Assembly: GCA_052034745.1 (NCBI GenBank)
Contig: JBPOIF010000035.1
Coordinates: 1-17,056, forward strand
DNA from: UBA4124 sp052034745
Lineage (GTDB): Bacteria > Patescibacteriota > Minisyncoccia > Phycocordibacterales > UBA9973
DNA length: 17,056 bases
Direction of reading: 5' to 3'
Under the pieces are notes generated by a model. It was not told where the DNA came from. It did not search any database and worked only from the letters and a program-made list of their open reading frames with translations. Positions 1 to 6,543 of the stretch are shown in pieces. How positions within the stretch are numbered: position 1 is the first letter of the stretch; every line of letters begins with the position of its first letter. Made by a program: the position numbers and the translations under genes.

Positions 1-121
1 GTTTTTCAGGGTTCGCTGTGAGCACAGCCCCCTCATCGGTATACCCACCTTTTTCGAGTCTGTGAATACTTACCTTGTCATCCTTTTGGAACAAGGCTTT
101 TTCTGTAGTAGATTCTTTCAT
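1..121 (-). CDS. Partial unknown protein, N-terminus only
   Basis: Reading from the ATG at 121 to the left edge gives 40 open codons starting MKESTTEKALFQKDDKVS and ending in TANPEK, then the window cuts the gene. It is hydrophilic, with no signal peptide or membrane segment in the visible part. A good promoter (TTGACA, 16 bp, TAGAGT) lies about 20 bp upstream, and a purine-rich AGGGGG run sits 12 nt before the ATG, too far for an ideal ribosome binding site. The strong promoter and uninterrupted frame are what support it as a gene. I do not recognise the family. Confidence 0.6.
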   Translation of the reverse strand, partial: MKESTTEKALFQKDDKVSIHRLEKGGYTDEGAVLTANPEK

Positions 122-139
122 AAAAAACAGTTTCCCCCT

Positions 140-167
140 ACTCTATCGGAATCTTAGGTTTTGTCAA
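140..167 (-). promoter_or_regulatory. Promoter of the left-edge partial gene
   Basis: On the minus strand the -35 box is TTGACA (162-167), the spacer 16 bp and the -10 box TAGAGT (140-145). The predicted transcript starts about 12 nt before the ATG at 121. Confidence 0.6.
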
Positions 168-204
168 AAGTGCTTTTTCTAAAGGTAATGCTTTTTTAAA
201 TTAA

Positions 205-474
205 TTAAAATAAAAAAATTCTCACAAATAAGAATAAAAAGGGTGCAACAAAAAACACAAATGCCCAACTTTTACGCAGAAAAAGACCAACAGAAGCAAC
301 GAGGAAAGAAAGCGGTAACAAGAAAATGAGCCAAACAGCTCTTTTGGGTTCACCTCCAGACAATGAAGAAAAAGTTATAACTGATATTGAGACATACGCG
401 GCCGGGAAAGCCAGTAAAAGAGACAGCACTCCTAGCAACCCTGCTCCTTTAAAGTTTGTAGATTTATTTTCCAT
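205..474 (-). CDS. Small membrane protein, three predicted helices
   Basis: An 89-residue protein that is almost entirely hydrophobic: predicted membrane segments at about residues 11-34, 47-66 and 70-88, with short charged linkers (GGEPKR near 41-46, RK near 67-68). No catalytic motif is visible and I do not recognise the family. The start is supported by a perfect TATAAT ending exactly six bases before the ATG, so the mRNA is probably leaderless and no ribosome binding site is needed. It follows the hydrolase/membrane-protein pair on the same strand but is separated from it by a 25-bp palindrome and its own -10 box, so it is probably a separate unit. No clear terminator follows it. Confidence 0.6.
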   Translation of the reverse strand: MENKSTNFKGAGLLGVLSLLLAFPAAYVSISVITFSSLSGGEPKRAVWLIFLLPLSFLVASVGLFLRKSWAFVFFVAPFLFLFVRIFLF

Positions 475-480
475 CTTGTA

Positions 481-486
481 ATTATA
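481..486 (-). promoter_or_regulatory. -10 box of leaderless small membrane gene
   Basis: A perfect TATAAT on the minus strand, then TACAAG, then the ATG at 474. No good -35 hexamer is visible at 16-18 bp. Confidence 0.5.
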
Positions 487-514
487 ACGCTGAAAGCAAG
501 AACAATCGAACTTT

Positions 515-539
515 TTCCCCTAGGTCGGACCTAGGGGAA
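515..539. repeat. 25-bp perfect palindrome, copy 1
   Basis: Arms TTCCCCTAGGTC and GACCTAGGGGAA around a single central G. An identical copy is at 3428-3452. It lies just after the stop of the 544-966 gene, so it could end that transcript. However, in the direction of transcription the hairpin is followed by AAAAAG and not by a T-run, so it is not a standard intrinsic terminator. Each arm carries a CTAG tetramer, which is usually rare in bacterial genomes. Confidence 0.85.
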
Positions 540-543
540 GTTG

Positions 544-966
544 TTATACCTGCGGTTTCTGAGAACGATTCCTGATTGCACGAAGTGCTATAACAAAAAT
601 AAAGATGCCGACATAGATAGCCCCCGTAAGCCACGCGGTCTGCTCACGCGAAGGGATACATCCGAGGAAACCACTGCAATTCATCGGGGTGAGAAAAGTG
701 AGAACAATAGGTATAGGAAGGGTCCAGAGAACTTTTGGAAGCCAGTATCGGAGAGCGTCTTCTTTGAAGAGAGAGAGCAGGAGGGTGAAAGGAAGAAGAA
801 GTGAGAAGAGCTGAAGAAGTGGCCGACCTAGCGCAAAAATAAATAAATCTCCACAACTCATTGAAGAACAAATTCCTATTTTTTCTGAACTATCTAAAAC
901 AATACTTACTATAAAAACCAAGATGTTGAACAAAAACAAATATACCGTTTTTCTTTTTGCAGTCAT
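544..966 (-). CDS. Membrane protein, four predicted helices
   Basis: A 140-residue hydrophobic protein with predicted membrane segments at about 7-24, 38-66, 74-93 and 111-130 and a basic tail (ALRAIRNRSQKPQV). Four cysteines lie in the loops: two between segments 1 and 2 (ICSSMSC) and two between segments 3 and 4 (MNCSGFLGC). The arrangement would allow disulfides outside the membrane. Its ATG starts one base after the TAA of the upstream hydrolase (TAATATG), so the two are almost certainly cotranscribed and translationally coupled. That points to a partner role, for example anchoring or protecting the secreted hydrolase, but this is inference from position only. The family is not recognised. 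Confidence 0.7.
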   Translation of the reverse strand: MTAKRKTVYLFLFNILVFIVSIVLDSSEKIGICSSMSCGDLFIFALGRPLLQLFSLLLPFTLLLSLFKEDALRYWLPKVLWTLPIPIVLTFLTPMNCSGFLGCIPSREQTAWLTGAIYVGIFIFVIALRAIRNRSQKPQV

Positions 967-967
967 A

Positions 968-3379
968 TTACTTTATATTATCTAACAAACTATTCATCAT
1001 CACAATCAACACCGCCTTTTGCTCCAGTGAAAGCTTCCTTGTCTTTTTCCATTTTCTTCCTTCGAGCTCTCTCTTGTAATGCTGTATAGCCAAGATGAGT
1101 TTTTCTTTTTTCTTGCTGTCTTTTTTGATAATAGCGATAAGTTTGTCCACTTTTTGCAGCAACTGTCGCTCCATGATTTTAGGAAGCTTGAGCGAGACGA
1201 TAGTCTTTTTAAACATCTGAAGAAATACAGTAGGATCAATGTTCTCACCAGGTGAAACAGAAAAGTCGACTGTTCCGTTGCCGTCACTATCAACAGCGAG
1301 TGTTGGTGTTGTCGCATGGGGGTCATATGTCGCCTGGAGTTCAGGAGTGACAGGAATGTCAGTAAATGTTGTCGTACTTTTTACCGTCTCACCCTCTCGC
1401 TCCTCAACAACAAAGGTAAACGTTCCTGCTCCGGTTCCTCGGATTTTTATATCTGTCCCAACATCGTTTGGTATTCCTGCATACTTTGATTCCCCGAGTT
1501 CAAAGTAGTAACTATTTGGAATAGATTCTTCGTATCGCTGTATGTCCCCCGTCCCAGGGACAATCCCCGTATGCCGACCGTCACTATCATAGATATCGAT
1601 TGACGCAGGAGAATGCATAGCGATATGTATCATTTCTTCAGTGTTATCTGGTTCTGGTTTCAATTCAGAAATATATTGATCAGTATAATTAGTATTTAAA
1701 ATTAAAGACTCTAAAAATAATTTAACAGGAAACGCCTCTAAAATATTTTTATGGTCTAAGTTTTTTCTTTCAATCTGATTAAATGATCTTATGTTAAAAA
1801 ATAAACTTTGAGCATTAGATGCGATAGCGCTTGGATAAACCACTGTTTTATCTCCTTCTCGAGTCATCATTGGCTCTGGGTCAACATACGGCGAGCAGTC
1901 GCCAACAGTGATGAGTCTCGAACAAGGAAACTTCCCAACATAGCGGATACCTTTGATGGTATTGATCCCCCATCCTGCAATCTGCACAAGCTCGACACCT
2001 TCTGGTGAAGTCCATGTATCGATACCGTCATGCAGTACACCCGCCTGCGCAAGGAGCGATGCGTTTGCAACGCTTGGGGCATTGAGGTTGAGTACTGACG
2101 GTTGTACTCTCCCATCAGCACCGCGGAGAAAATCATCGAGCTCTGCCTTTGTGGTTACCTCTCCTCCATACCTATCAACAAAATTGTTCACCGCATCCAC
2201 CGATGGATCAAAAGAGATAACGGGATCAGAGATAACATCAAAGTATCTATTCGAAGGAAGGAGCCCGTAGACGCCTGGCATGTTTGCAGCAAGCGTACGC
2301 GCTGACTGTGCATCAAGTACCATACCAAATCCGATACTCATCCCGTGCAATATCGCCTTGACCGCATCGGGAGTGCCAAGCTGTGGAACAGCAACAAGGA
2401 TTATCTTGTCGACAAGTACCCCTTTTCCTTCTGCTTCGAGCTTGCGCATGAGTGCTTTGACCACAAGACCTCCGTTTGAGTGAGCAATGAGTGTCACTTT
2501 TCCTGTATCAGATGTTGCGGCGAGCGACTCTATCTCTTCTTTGAGATTGATGACTCTGTCTTCATAGACGATACCACCGGTGACAATATCGAGCACATTT
2601 TTCCTCCAATCATAAGGAAACGCTTTCCATTCTTTGATAGAGCCATCGGCGACAAGTGTTTCCATTGTCTGTGAAAATCCTTTATACAGGTCGATGGTAT
2701 TTATCCCGAACACTTTGAACGTGTCTATCGTTTCTCCAGCATATATCGTTGTGTCAGCACTTGCGCCGTCAGTAGTCATCGCGAGCGCACGAGTATCGGA
2801 AGCTCCTGCTGGCTCCCACCGTTTTGCCCCTCCCGCACTATAAAGTCTGCTTGCCTGAAGACCGGGAAAAAATGCAACATTTGAACAACATGTCACAAGC
2901 GGTGCTCCGACACTGAAACGAAATGTCCCCACGTAGTTTTCATCGTCATACACCTGCCCTGCATACGCAATGGATTCAAACAGCGCAAAATCATTTACGC
3001 GCCCACCCCTGACTTGAAAAATCGGCAACTTATAAATATCGAATTCATAATCTCCGTCAGAAAGTGAGAGCTCGTCTTCATTGCTTGCAATAAATGTACG
3101 GGCACCTCCTTCTATCAAAAAAAGTTCCCCGCGATAGATACCCGCCTTTGTGGTTGCGATATCGATATAACCAGGCTGGCTTTCGACAGGGATCGTAACA
3201 GTACTATCAGGTGCGATCATCGTCTGTTGCTCCCAAGTACTATTCCACCAATCAAGACGAAACCCATCACCTGCTCCGACATAAGAAAACGCGCTCGTGA
3301 TGAGCGCGCCGGAGTCAAACGAAGAGACACTAAGAAGTGATGCAAGGACAATCGAACCTATCAGTCGGTTGTTTTTCAC
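968..3379 (-). CDS. Secreted LCAT-like alpha/beta hydrolase with C-terminal extension
   Basis: An 803-residue protein. I start it at GTG 3379: this gives a short basic start and a hydrophobic stretch (about 6-20) resembling a signal peptide, and a -10 box (TATACT) lies 9 bp upstream. The longer upstream frame would run through that promoter, a palindrome and a terminator. Residues 41-160 look like a beta-rich domain. The hydrolase core follows: FPGLQASRL (171-179), as in lecithin:cholesterol acyltransferases, then YDWRK (256-260). The nucleophile elbow is AHSNGG with Ser301, Asp510 lies in GDKTV and His543 in LDHKNIL, completing a plausible triad. After about residue 580 comes another beta-rich domain, a calcium-loop-like DSDGNGTVDF (697-706) and a lysine-rich helical tail (720-803). 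Likely exported lipase/acyltransferase; the substrate is unknown. It is coupled to the membrane protein that follows. Confidence 0.8.
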   Translation of the reverse strand: MKNNRLIGSIVLASLLSVSSFDSGALITSAFSYVGAGDGFRLDWWNSTWEQQTMIAPDSTVTIPVESQPGYIDIATTKAGIYRGELFLIEGGARTFIASNEDELSLSDGDYEFDIYKLPIFQVRGGRVNDFALFESIAYAGQVYDDENYVGTFRFSVGAPLVTCCSNVAFFPGLQASRLYSAGGAKRWEPAGASDTRALAMTTDGASADTTIYAGETIDTFKVFGINTIDLYKGFSQTMETLVADGSIKEWKAFPYDWRKNVLDIVTGGIVYEDRVINLKEEIESLAATSDTGKVTLIAHSNGGLVVKALMRKLEAEGKGVLVDKIILVAVPQLGTPDAVKAILHGMSIGFGMVLDAQSARTLAANMPGVYGLLPSNRYFDVISDPVISFDPSVDAVNNFVDRYGGEVTTKAELDDFLRGADGRVQPSVLNLNAPSVANASLLAQAGVLHDGIDTWTSPEGVELVQIAGWGINTIKGIRYVGKFPCSRLITVGDCSPYVDPEPMMTREGDKTVVYPSAIASNAQSLFFNIRSFNQIERKNLDHKNILEAFPVKLFLESLILNTNYTDQYISELKPEPDNTEEMIHIAMHSPASIDIYDSDGRHTGIVPGTGDIQRYEESIPNSYYFELGESKYAGIPNDVGTDIKIRGTGAGTFTFVVEEREGETVKSTTTFTDIPVTPELQATYDPHATTPTLAVDSDGNGTVDFSVSPGENIDPTVFLQMFKKTIVSLKLPKIMERQLLQKVDKLIAIIKKDSKKKEKLILAIQHYKRELEGRKWKKTRKLSLEQKAVLIVMMNSLLDNIK

Positions 3380-3388
3380 AATAGTAAA

Positions 3389-3418
3389 AGTATACACAAA
3401 ACGAGAAAGGGCGCGCAA
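3389..3418 (-). promoter_or_regulatory. Promoter of the hydrolase gene
   Basis: The minus strand reads TTGCGC, 18 bp, TATACT, then nine bases to the GTG at 3379, so the leader is at most a few bases. It lies between the palindrome copy at 3428-3452 and the gene. Confidence 0.5.
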
Positions 3419-3427
3419 GCAAAAACC

Positions 3428-3452
3428 TTCCCCTAGGTCGGACCTAGGGGAA
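3428..3452. repeat. 25-bp perfect palindrome, copy 2
   Basis: Identical over all 25 bases to the copy at 515-539. It lies between the rpsJ terminator and the hydrolase promoter. Together the two copies bracket the hydrolase/membrane-protein pair. Confidence 0.85.
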
Positions 3453-3459
3453 ACAAAAA

Positions 3460-3480
3460 ATCCCACGTTTGACGTGGGAT
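3460..3480 (-). terminator. Intrinsic terminator after rpsJ
   Basis: Stem ATCCCACGT / ACGTGGGAT with a three-base loop and T-runs on both sides, so it may act in both directions. The same hairpin with its flanking T-runs recurs after rpsG at 10414-10434. Confidence 0.9.
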
Positions 3481-3498
3481 TTTTTGCTGAACGATGAT

Positions 3499-3861
3499 TT
3501 ACATCATCTTCACATCGATATCTACTCCAGATGGCATTGAGAGGTTTGTGAGCGCCTCAATCACCTTTGGTGATGGATTTTCGATATCGATCAAGCGTTT
3601 GTGTACGCGCATCTCGAACTGCTCGCGCGAGTTCTTGTAGATGAACGGAGAGCGGTTGACCGTATATTTCTTGATTTCGGTTGGGAGCGGAATCGGACCA
3701 CGAACCACTGCATCATAACGAGCGGCGGTATCGATGATCTGCTTCACACTTGCATCGAGAATCTTGTTCTCATAGGCGCGGACTCGGATGCGGAGCATAC
3801 TTTGCACATCATCCTTTTTTGCAGCCTTTTTTGAAGTTGCTTTTGGTGTTTTTGTTGCCAT
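3499..3861 (-). CDS. rpsJ: 30S ribosomal protein S10
   Basis: A 120-residue protein. The S10 core runs from about residue 22 (MLRIRVRAYENKILD) through GPIPLPTEIKKYTVNRSPF to the C-terminal GVDIDVKMM. S10 sits in the 30S head and in other bacteria also binds NusB during antitermination. The usual length is about 102 residues; here a lysine/alanine/threonine-rich N-terminal extension of about 20 residues precedes the core. I chose the ATG at 3861 (MATKTPK) over the upstream ATG at 3897, because the extra 12 residues are unlike S10 and would lie inside the inverted repeat; no ribosome binding site decides between them. It follows tuf by 86 bp with no terminator or promoter seen between, so the two are probably cotranscribed. 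No other S10-operon gene follows; a terminator comes next. Confidence 0.95.
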   Translation of the reverse strand: MATKTPKATSKKAAKKDDVQSMLRIRVRAYENKILDASVKQIIDTAARYDAVVRGPIPLPTEIKKYTVNRSPFIYKNSREQFEMRVHKRLIDIENPSPKVIEALTNLSMPSGVDIDVKMM

Positions 3862-3871
3862 AAGGGAACTC

Positions 3872-3939
3872 GGTACGGACTGCTGGCGGAGAAACATGGG
3901 TTCTTGTGTTTCTACATTTCTCCCGCGGTGTCCTGCACC
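3872..3939 (-). repeat. Long imperfect inverted repeat between tuf and rpsJ
   Basis: Arms at 3872-3894 and 3917-3939. Seven bases at the inner ends pair without interruption (GGAGAAA against TTTCTCC, allowing the neighbouring bases), and the outer parts pair only with mismatches and bulges. In the tuf-rpsJ mRNA it would fold into a long hairpin just ahead of the rpsJ start, a possible site for processing or autoregulation. Confidence 0.5.
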
Positions 3940-3947
3940 ATCAGCAA

Positions 3948-5138
3948 TTATTTAATAACTTTGGTTACCACTCCAGCACCAACAGTTCGTCCTCCTTCAC
4001 GGATAGCGAAACGCATTTGGTCTTCGAGTGCAACTGGTACCACGAGCTTCACAACCATCTTGACGGTGTCTCCTGGCATAACCATTTCGGTTCCAGTTGG
4101 GAGAGTTACTTCCCCAGTCACGTCAGTTGTTCGAACGTAGAATTGTGGCTTGTATCCATTGATAAATGGAGTGTGTCGACCACCTTCTTCCTTCTTGAGG
4201 ATGTATACTTCTGCCTCAAATTCGGTGTGAGGGGTAACAGAGCCAGTCTTTGAGAGCACTTGTCCACGAGTGAGGTCTTCTTTCTTGGCGCCACGGAGGA
4301 GGATTCCTGCGTTGTCACCTGCTTGACCTTGGTCGAGAGACTTGTTGAACATTTCGATACCAGTGATGGTTGTCTTTGCAGTATCTTTGATACCAACAAT
4401 TTCAACTTCTTCACCAACTTTACAGATACCACGTTCGATACGTCCGGTTACCACGGTTCCACGTCCTTCGATAGAAAAGATATCTTCGATAGGCATAAGG
4501 AATGGCTTGTCGAGGTCGCGAACAGGTTCTGGGATGTAGGTGTCGAGGGCATTGGTGAGCTCAAGTACCTTCTGTGCCCATGGGTCATCAAGAGAGGTAG
4601 ATTCGAGCGCCTTGAGGCCTGATCCACGGATCACAGGACAATCCTTGTCAAATCCTTGCTTTGCAAGAATCTCACGGATTTCTTCTTCCACGAGGTCGAT
4701 CATGTCTGGATCATCAACCATGTCGCACTTGTTGAGGAACACGATGATCTTTGGCACACCAACTTGTTTTGCAAGGAGGATGTGTTCTCGGGTCTGAGGC
4801 ATTGCCCCGTCGGTTGCTGCAACCACGATGATTGCACCGTCCATTTGCGCTGCACCAGTGATCATGTTCTTGATGTAGTCAGCGTGTCCTGGAGCGTCGA
4901 TGTGAGCGTAGTGACGATTTGCAGTCTCGTACTCGTTGTGCGAGATGTTGATCGTAATACCACGTGCCTTTTCTTCAGGAGCTCCGTCGATTTCATCGAC
5001 TTTTTTGAGCTTCACCTGGTTTCCTGACATGTTGAGAACATGGAGGATTGCCGCAGTAAGAGTCGTCTTTCCATGGTCAACGTGACCGATGGTACCGACG
5101 TTTACGTGTGGCTTTGAACGATTAAATGCTTCTGCCAT
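3948..5138 (-). CDS. tuf: Translation elongation factor Tu
   Basis: A full-length 396-residue EF-Tu, the GTPase that brings aminoacyl-tRNA to the ribosome. Visible motifs: G1 GHVDHGKT (18-25), switch I ARGITIN (58-64) with Thr62, G3 DAPGH (81-85), G4 NKCD (136-139), the G5-region GSGLKAL, and domains 2 and 3 to the C-terminal GGRTVGAGVVTKVIK. The G3 motif is DAPGH where most bacterial EF-Tus have DCPGH. Alanine at that place is the usual residue in archaeal/eukaryotic EF-1A, and tolerated, so function should be normal. The start at MAEAFNRSKPHVNVGTIGH matches the family; it has no Shine-Dalgarno (TTTTTATTTATGG). It has its own promoter and a roughly 110-nt structured leader, and is followed by rpsJ. 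It is separated from fusA by three unrelated genes, unlike the usual str operon. Confidence 0.98.
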   Translation of the reverse strand: MAEAFNRSKPHVNVGTIGHVDHGKTTLTAAILHVLNMSGNQVKLKKVDEIDGAPEEKARGITINISHNEYETANRHYAHIDAPGHADYIKNMITGAAQMDGAIIVVAATDGAMPQTREHILLAKQVGVPKIIVFLNKCDMVDDPDMIDLVEEEIREILAKQGFDKDCPVIRGSGLKALESTSLDDPWAQKVLELTNALDTYIPEPVRDLDKPFLMPIEDIFSIEGRGTVVTGRIERGICKVGEEVEIVGIKDTAKTTITGIEMFNKSLDQGQAGDNAGILLRGAKKEDLTRGQVLSKTGSVTPHTEFEAEVYILKKEEGGRHTPFINGYKPQFYVRTTDVTGEVTLPTGTEMVMPGDTVKMVVKLVVPVALEDQMRFAIREGGRTVGAGVVTKVIK

Positions 5139-5250
5139 AAATAAAAATTACTTTGTAATTGATGCTAATAAATACGTACAAAAGAACAGGCCGAAACACG
5201 CCTTTTGGGCGTGAAGCGGAACAAAAACAACGCAACAAATTGCGTGAGTT
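5139..5250 (-). promoter_or_regulatory. Structured 5' leader of tuf
   Basis: Between the promoter and the tuf ATG the RNA can form three hairpins: ACGCAA/TTGCGT (5230-5245), CACGCC/GGCGTG (5197-5213) and a weak ATTAC/GTAAT just before the start. Neither strong hairpin is followed by a long T-run, so they look more like stabilising or regulatory structures than terminators. Confidence 0.5.
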
Positions 5251-5252
5251 TT

Positions 5253-5280
5253 ATAATAGCACTTGGGGACCCAAAGTCAA
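5253..5280 (-). promoter_or_regulatory. tuf promoter
   Basis: TTGACT (5275-5280), 16 bp, TATTAT (5253-5258) on the minus strand. The spacer contains a palindrome, TTGGGTCCCCAA-like (ttggggacccaa on plus), at 5263-5274. Confidence 0.75.
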
Positions 5281-5283
5281 ACA

Positions 5284-5307
5284 AAGCCCCCTTGGAAAAG
5301 GGGGCTT
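5284..5307 (-). terminator. Terminator after the 5324-5770 gene
   Basis: Perfect 10-bp stem AAGCCCCCTT / AAGGGGGCTT with a four-base loop. On the minus strand it is followed by TTTGTTT. It lies directly upstream of the tuf promoter, isolating tuf. Confidence 0.85.
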
Positions 5308-5323
5308 AAAAGAAGTTACGGAC

Positions 5324-5770
5324 TTATTCGATGACCTTAAAAATCAACTTCTGAACAATAGTGATAGCTTCAGCTACCACCAGATGGTCTTTGCCTACCT
5401 GAACCTGCGATTCTACCCATGTCTCCTTCTTTGCATCAGGCGAGTGGTGCACGATCTTGAGTACGGCCGGGTCATTTTGGCGATAGGCCTTTGTACTAAA
5501 AAATTTCTTAAATCCGCCTGTTGTTTCTCGGTTAAAGTAATCCAGAGGGTTTGCGGAGGCGTATACCTTACACACAAACCCTATTTCGTCTTCGGTGTGA
5601 AAAACGATACTGAACGACTTCTCTTTGAAATAAAACCGGTAGAGATCAACCAGTCCTGGGATTGTAGGAAATTGCTTAAAATCATCCTTTACATTCTCAA
5701 AACCTTTCAGAGAACGGTGGTGTTTCATCAAATCAATAAGACTTGCTACTATTGCATTTTCTTTTTTCAT
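5324..5770 (-). CDS. Unknown 148-residue protein
   Basis: Soluble, mixed alpha/beta composition, no signal peptide or membrane segment. An aromatic patch, LYRFYFKEKSFSIVFHTEDEI (about 43-63), is the most distinctive stretch; the C-terminus is a hydrophobic helix (AEAITIVQKLIFKVIE). I do not recognise the family. I chose the ATG at 5770 (MKKENAIVASL) because the longer frame from 5800 would have its third and fourth codons inside a perfect TATAAT box. The gene has a near-consensus promoter (TTGACA, 16 bp, TATAAT) and a strong terminator, so it is an independent single-gene unit lying between the fusA and tuf parts of the translation cluster. Confidence 0.75.
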   Translation of the reverse strand: MKKENAIVASLIDLMKHHRSLKGFENVKDDFKQFPTIPGLVDLYRFYFKEKSFSIVFHTEDEIGFVCKVYASANPLDYFNRETTGGFKKFFSTKAYRQNDPAVLKIVHHSPDAKKETWVESQVQVGKDHLVVAEAITIVQKLIFKVIE

Positions 5771-5788
5771 AGTTGAACATTTTGAACG

Positions 5789-5816
5789 ATTATACATCAT
5801 AATGCGATTTTGTCAA
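5789..5816 (-). promoter_or_regulatory. Near-consensus promoter of the 5324-5770 gene
   Basis: TTGACA (5811-5816), 16 bp, TATAAT (5789-5794): both hexamers are perfect sigma70 matches. This is the strongest promoter in the window by sequence. The predicted 5' UTR is about 12 nt. Confidence 0.85.
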
Positions 5817-5822
5817 AAGAAA

Positions 5823-5847
5823 ACACGCCCTCTCTCGAGAAGCGTGT
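5823..5847 (-). terminator. Terminator after the 5865-6449 gene
   Basis: Stem ACACGC / GCGTGT with a 13-base loop, followed on the minus strand by TTTCTTTTG. It is weaker than the other terminators here, and its T-tract abuts the next gene's -35 box. Confidence 0.65.
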
Positions 5848-5864
5848 CATTTCGTTCAGTTCCC

Positions 5865-6449
5865 CTACCCTATCATTTTGCCTGACAGGTGCGACAGATC
5901 CGGCTCAAAAGAATGAACAAGTGCGTTATACCGCCATGGTTCAAAAAATATTCCCCGAACCACCTTGGGGCTGATACCGCCCAAGTAATTCACTTGGTTG
6001 TTGCCCACATACGATGAGAAATCAAGCACCAACTCACTTTTCACACGACGAATGCACAAATGCCGGACAGTCTCACCATCAACAAAACTTGAGGCGAAAT
6101 CAAACACTTCAATGAAAGTGAAGTCCTGCATCCGACGGATGAGCCCGTTGTAATGTTTGGCAAAAAGCCCAACAAGATATGCGCTCGGAGCGGGCACCAT
6201 GTTCTTTTTCTGGAGACGCTGAGAGAATTTTTCTGCAGACTCACTCCGGTTCCCCGATATCATCCAGTCGTCTCCGGGGATACAACCAATGATAAGAGGG
6301 GCTTCATCGATTGAGGTGTCTTTTGAAAAAAGATTTTCTTCGAGAGCCTGTTGTGTCTTTTGCACTTTTTCTGAAAGTCTCTCCTTGGGAATATCTTTCA
6401 AGGAAAACAGTGGGGTAGCAGTCAATTTGAAATAAGGAATCGTTGCCAT
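5865..6449 (-). CDS. Unknown 194-residue protein
   Basis: A soluble-looking protein starting MATIPYFKLTATPLFSLKDI. A helical charged segment (about 20-45) is followed by an IIGCIPGDDWMISG stretch (53-66) and a C-terminal half rich in aromatic residues (FTFIEVFDFASSFVDGE, GIFFEPWRYNALVHSF). No motif I can assign to an enzyme family. It is a single-gene unit: a terminator lies upstream (of the 6544-7887 gene) and one follows it. A possible promoter is TTGCTT, 16 bp, TAGGAT. Alternatively, a CAAAAT box six bases before the ATG would make it leaderless, like several genes here. No Shine-Dalgarno. Confidence 0.7.
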   Translation of the reverse strand: MATIPYFKLTATPLFSLKDIPKERLSEKVQKTQQALEENLFSKDTSIDEAPLIIGCIPGDDWMISGNRSESAEKFSQRLQKKNMVPAPSAYLVGLFAKHYNGLIRRMQDFTFIEVFDFASSFVDGETVRHLCIRRVKSELVLDFSSYVGNNQVNYLGGISPKVVRGIFFEPWRYNALVHSFEPDLSHLSGKMIG

Positions 6450-6470
6450 AGCTATATTTTGTTTGCGCTC

Positions 6471-6498
6471 ATCCTAACAGGTATTCCTGGAAAAGCAA
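6471..6498 (-). promoter_or_regulatory. Possible promoter of the 5865-6449 gene
   Basis: TTGCTT, 16 bp, TAGGAT on the minus strand, about 21 bp before the ATG. The match is moderate. Confidence 0.35.
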
Positions 6499-6522
6499 AA
6501 CCCCCAACTGCTGTTGGGGGTT
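6499..6522 (-). terminator. Terminator after the 6544-7887 gene
   Basis: Perfect 10-bp stem AACCCCCAAC / GTTGGGGGTT with a four-base loop; the minus-strand read-out continues TTGCTTTT. Confidence 0.85.
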
Positions 6523-6543
6523 AAAAGAAAAAGAATGTGAATA

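Noticed and set aside
541..804. Plus-strand open frame opposite the 544-966 membrane protein
   Set aside because: Antisense shadow with no promoter, no ribosome binding site and low-complexity charged translation; the minus-strand gene has coupling evidence.
3380..3466. Upstream N-terminal extension of the hydrolase reading frame to 3466
   Set aside because: It runs through the rpsJ terminator edge, a 25-bp palindrome and the gene's own promoter; the GTG at 3379 gives a signal-like start.
5159..5776. Long plus-strand open frame (205 codons) opposite the tuf leader and the 5324-5770 gene
   Set aside because: It reads antisense through two promoters and a terminator of the minus strand and resembles no protein; the minus-strand frame has a consensus promoter and terminator.
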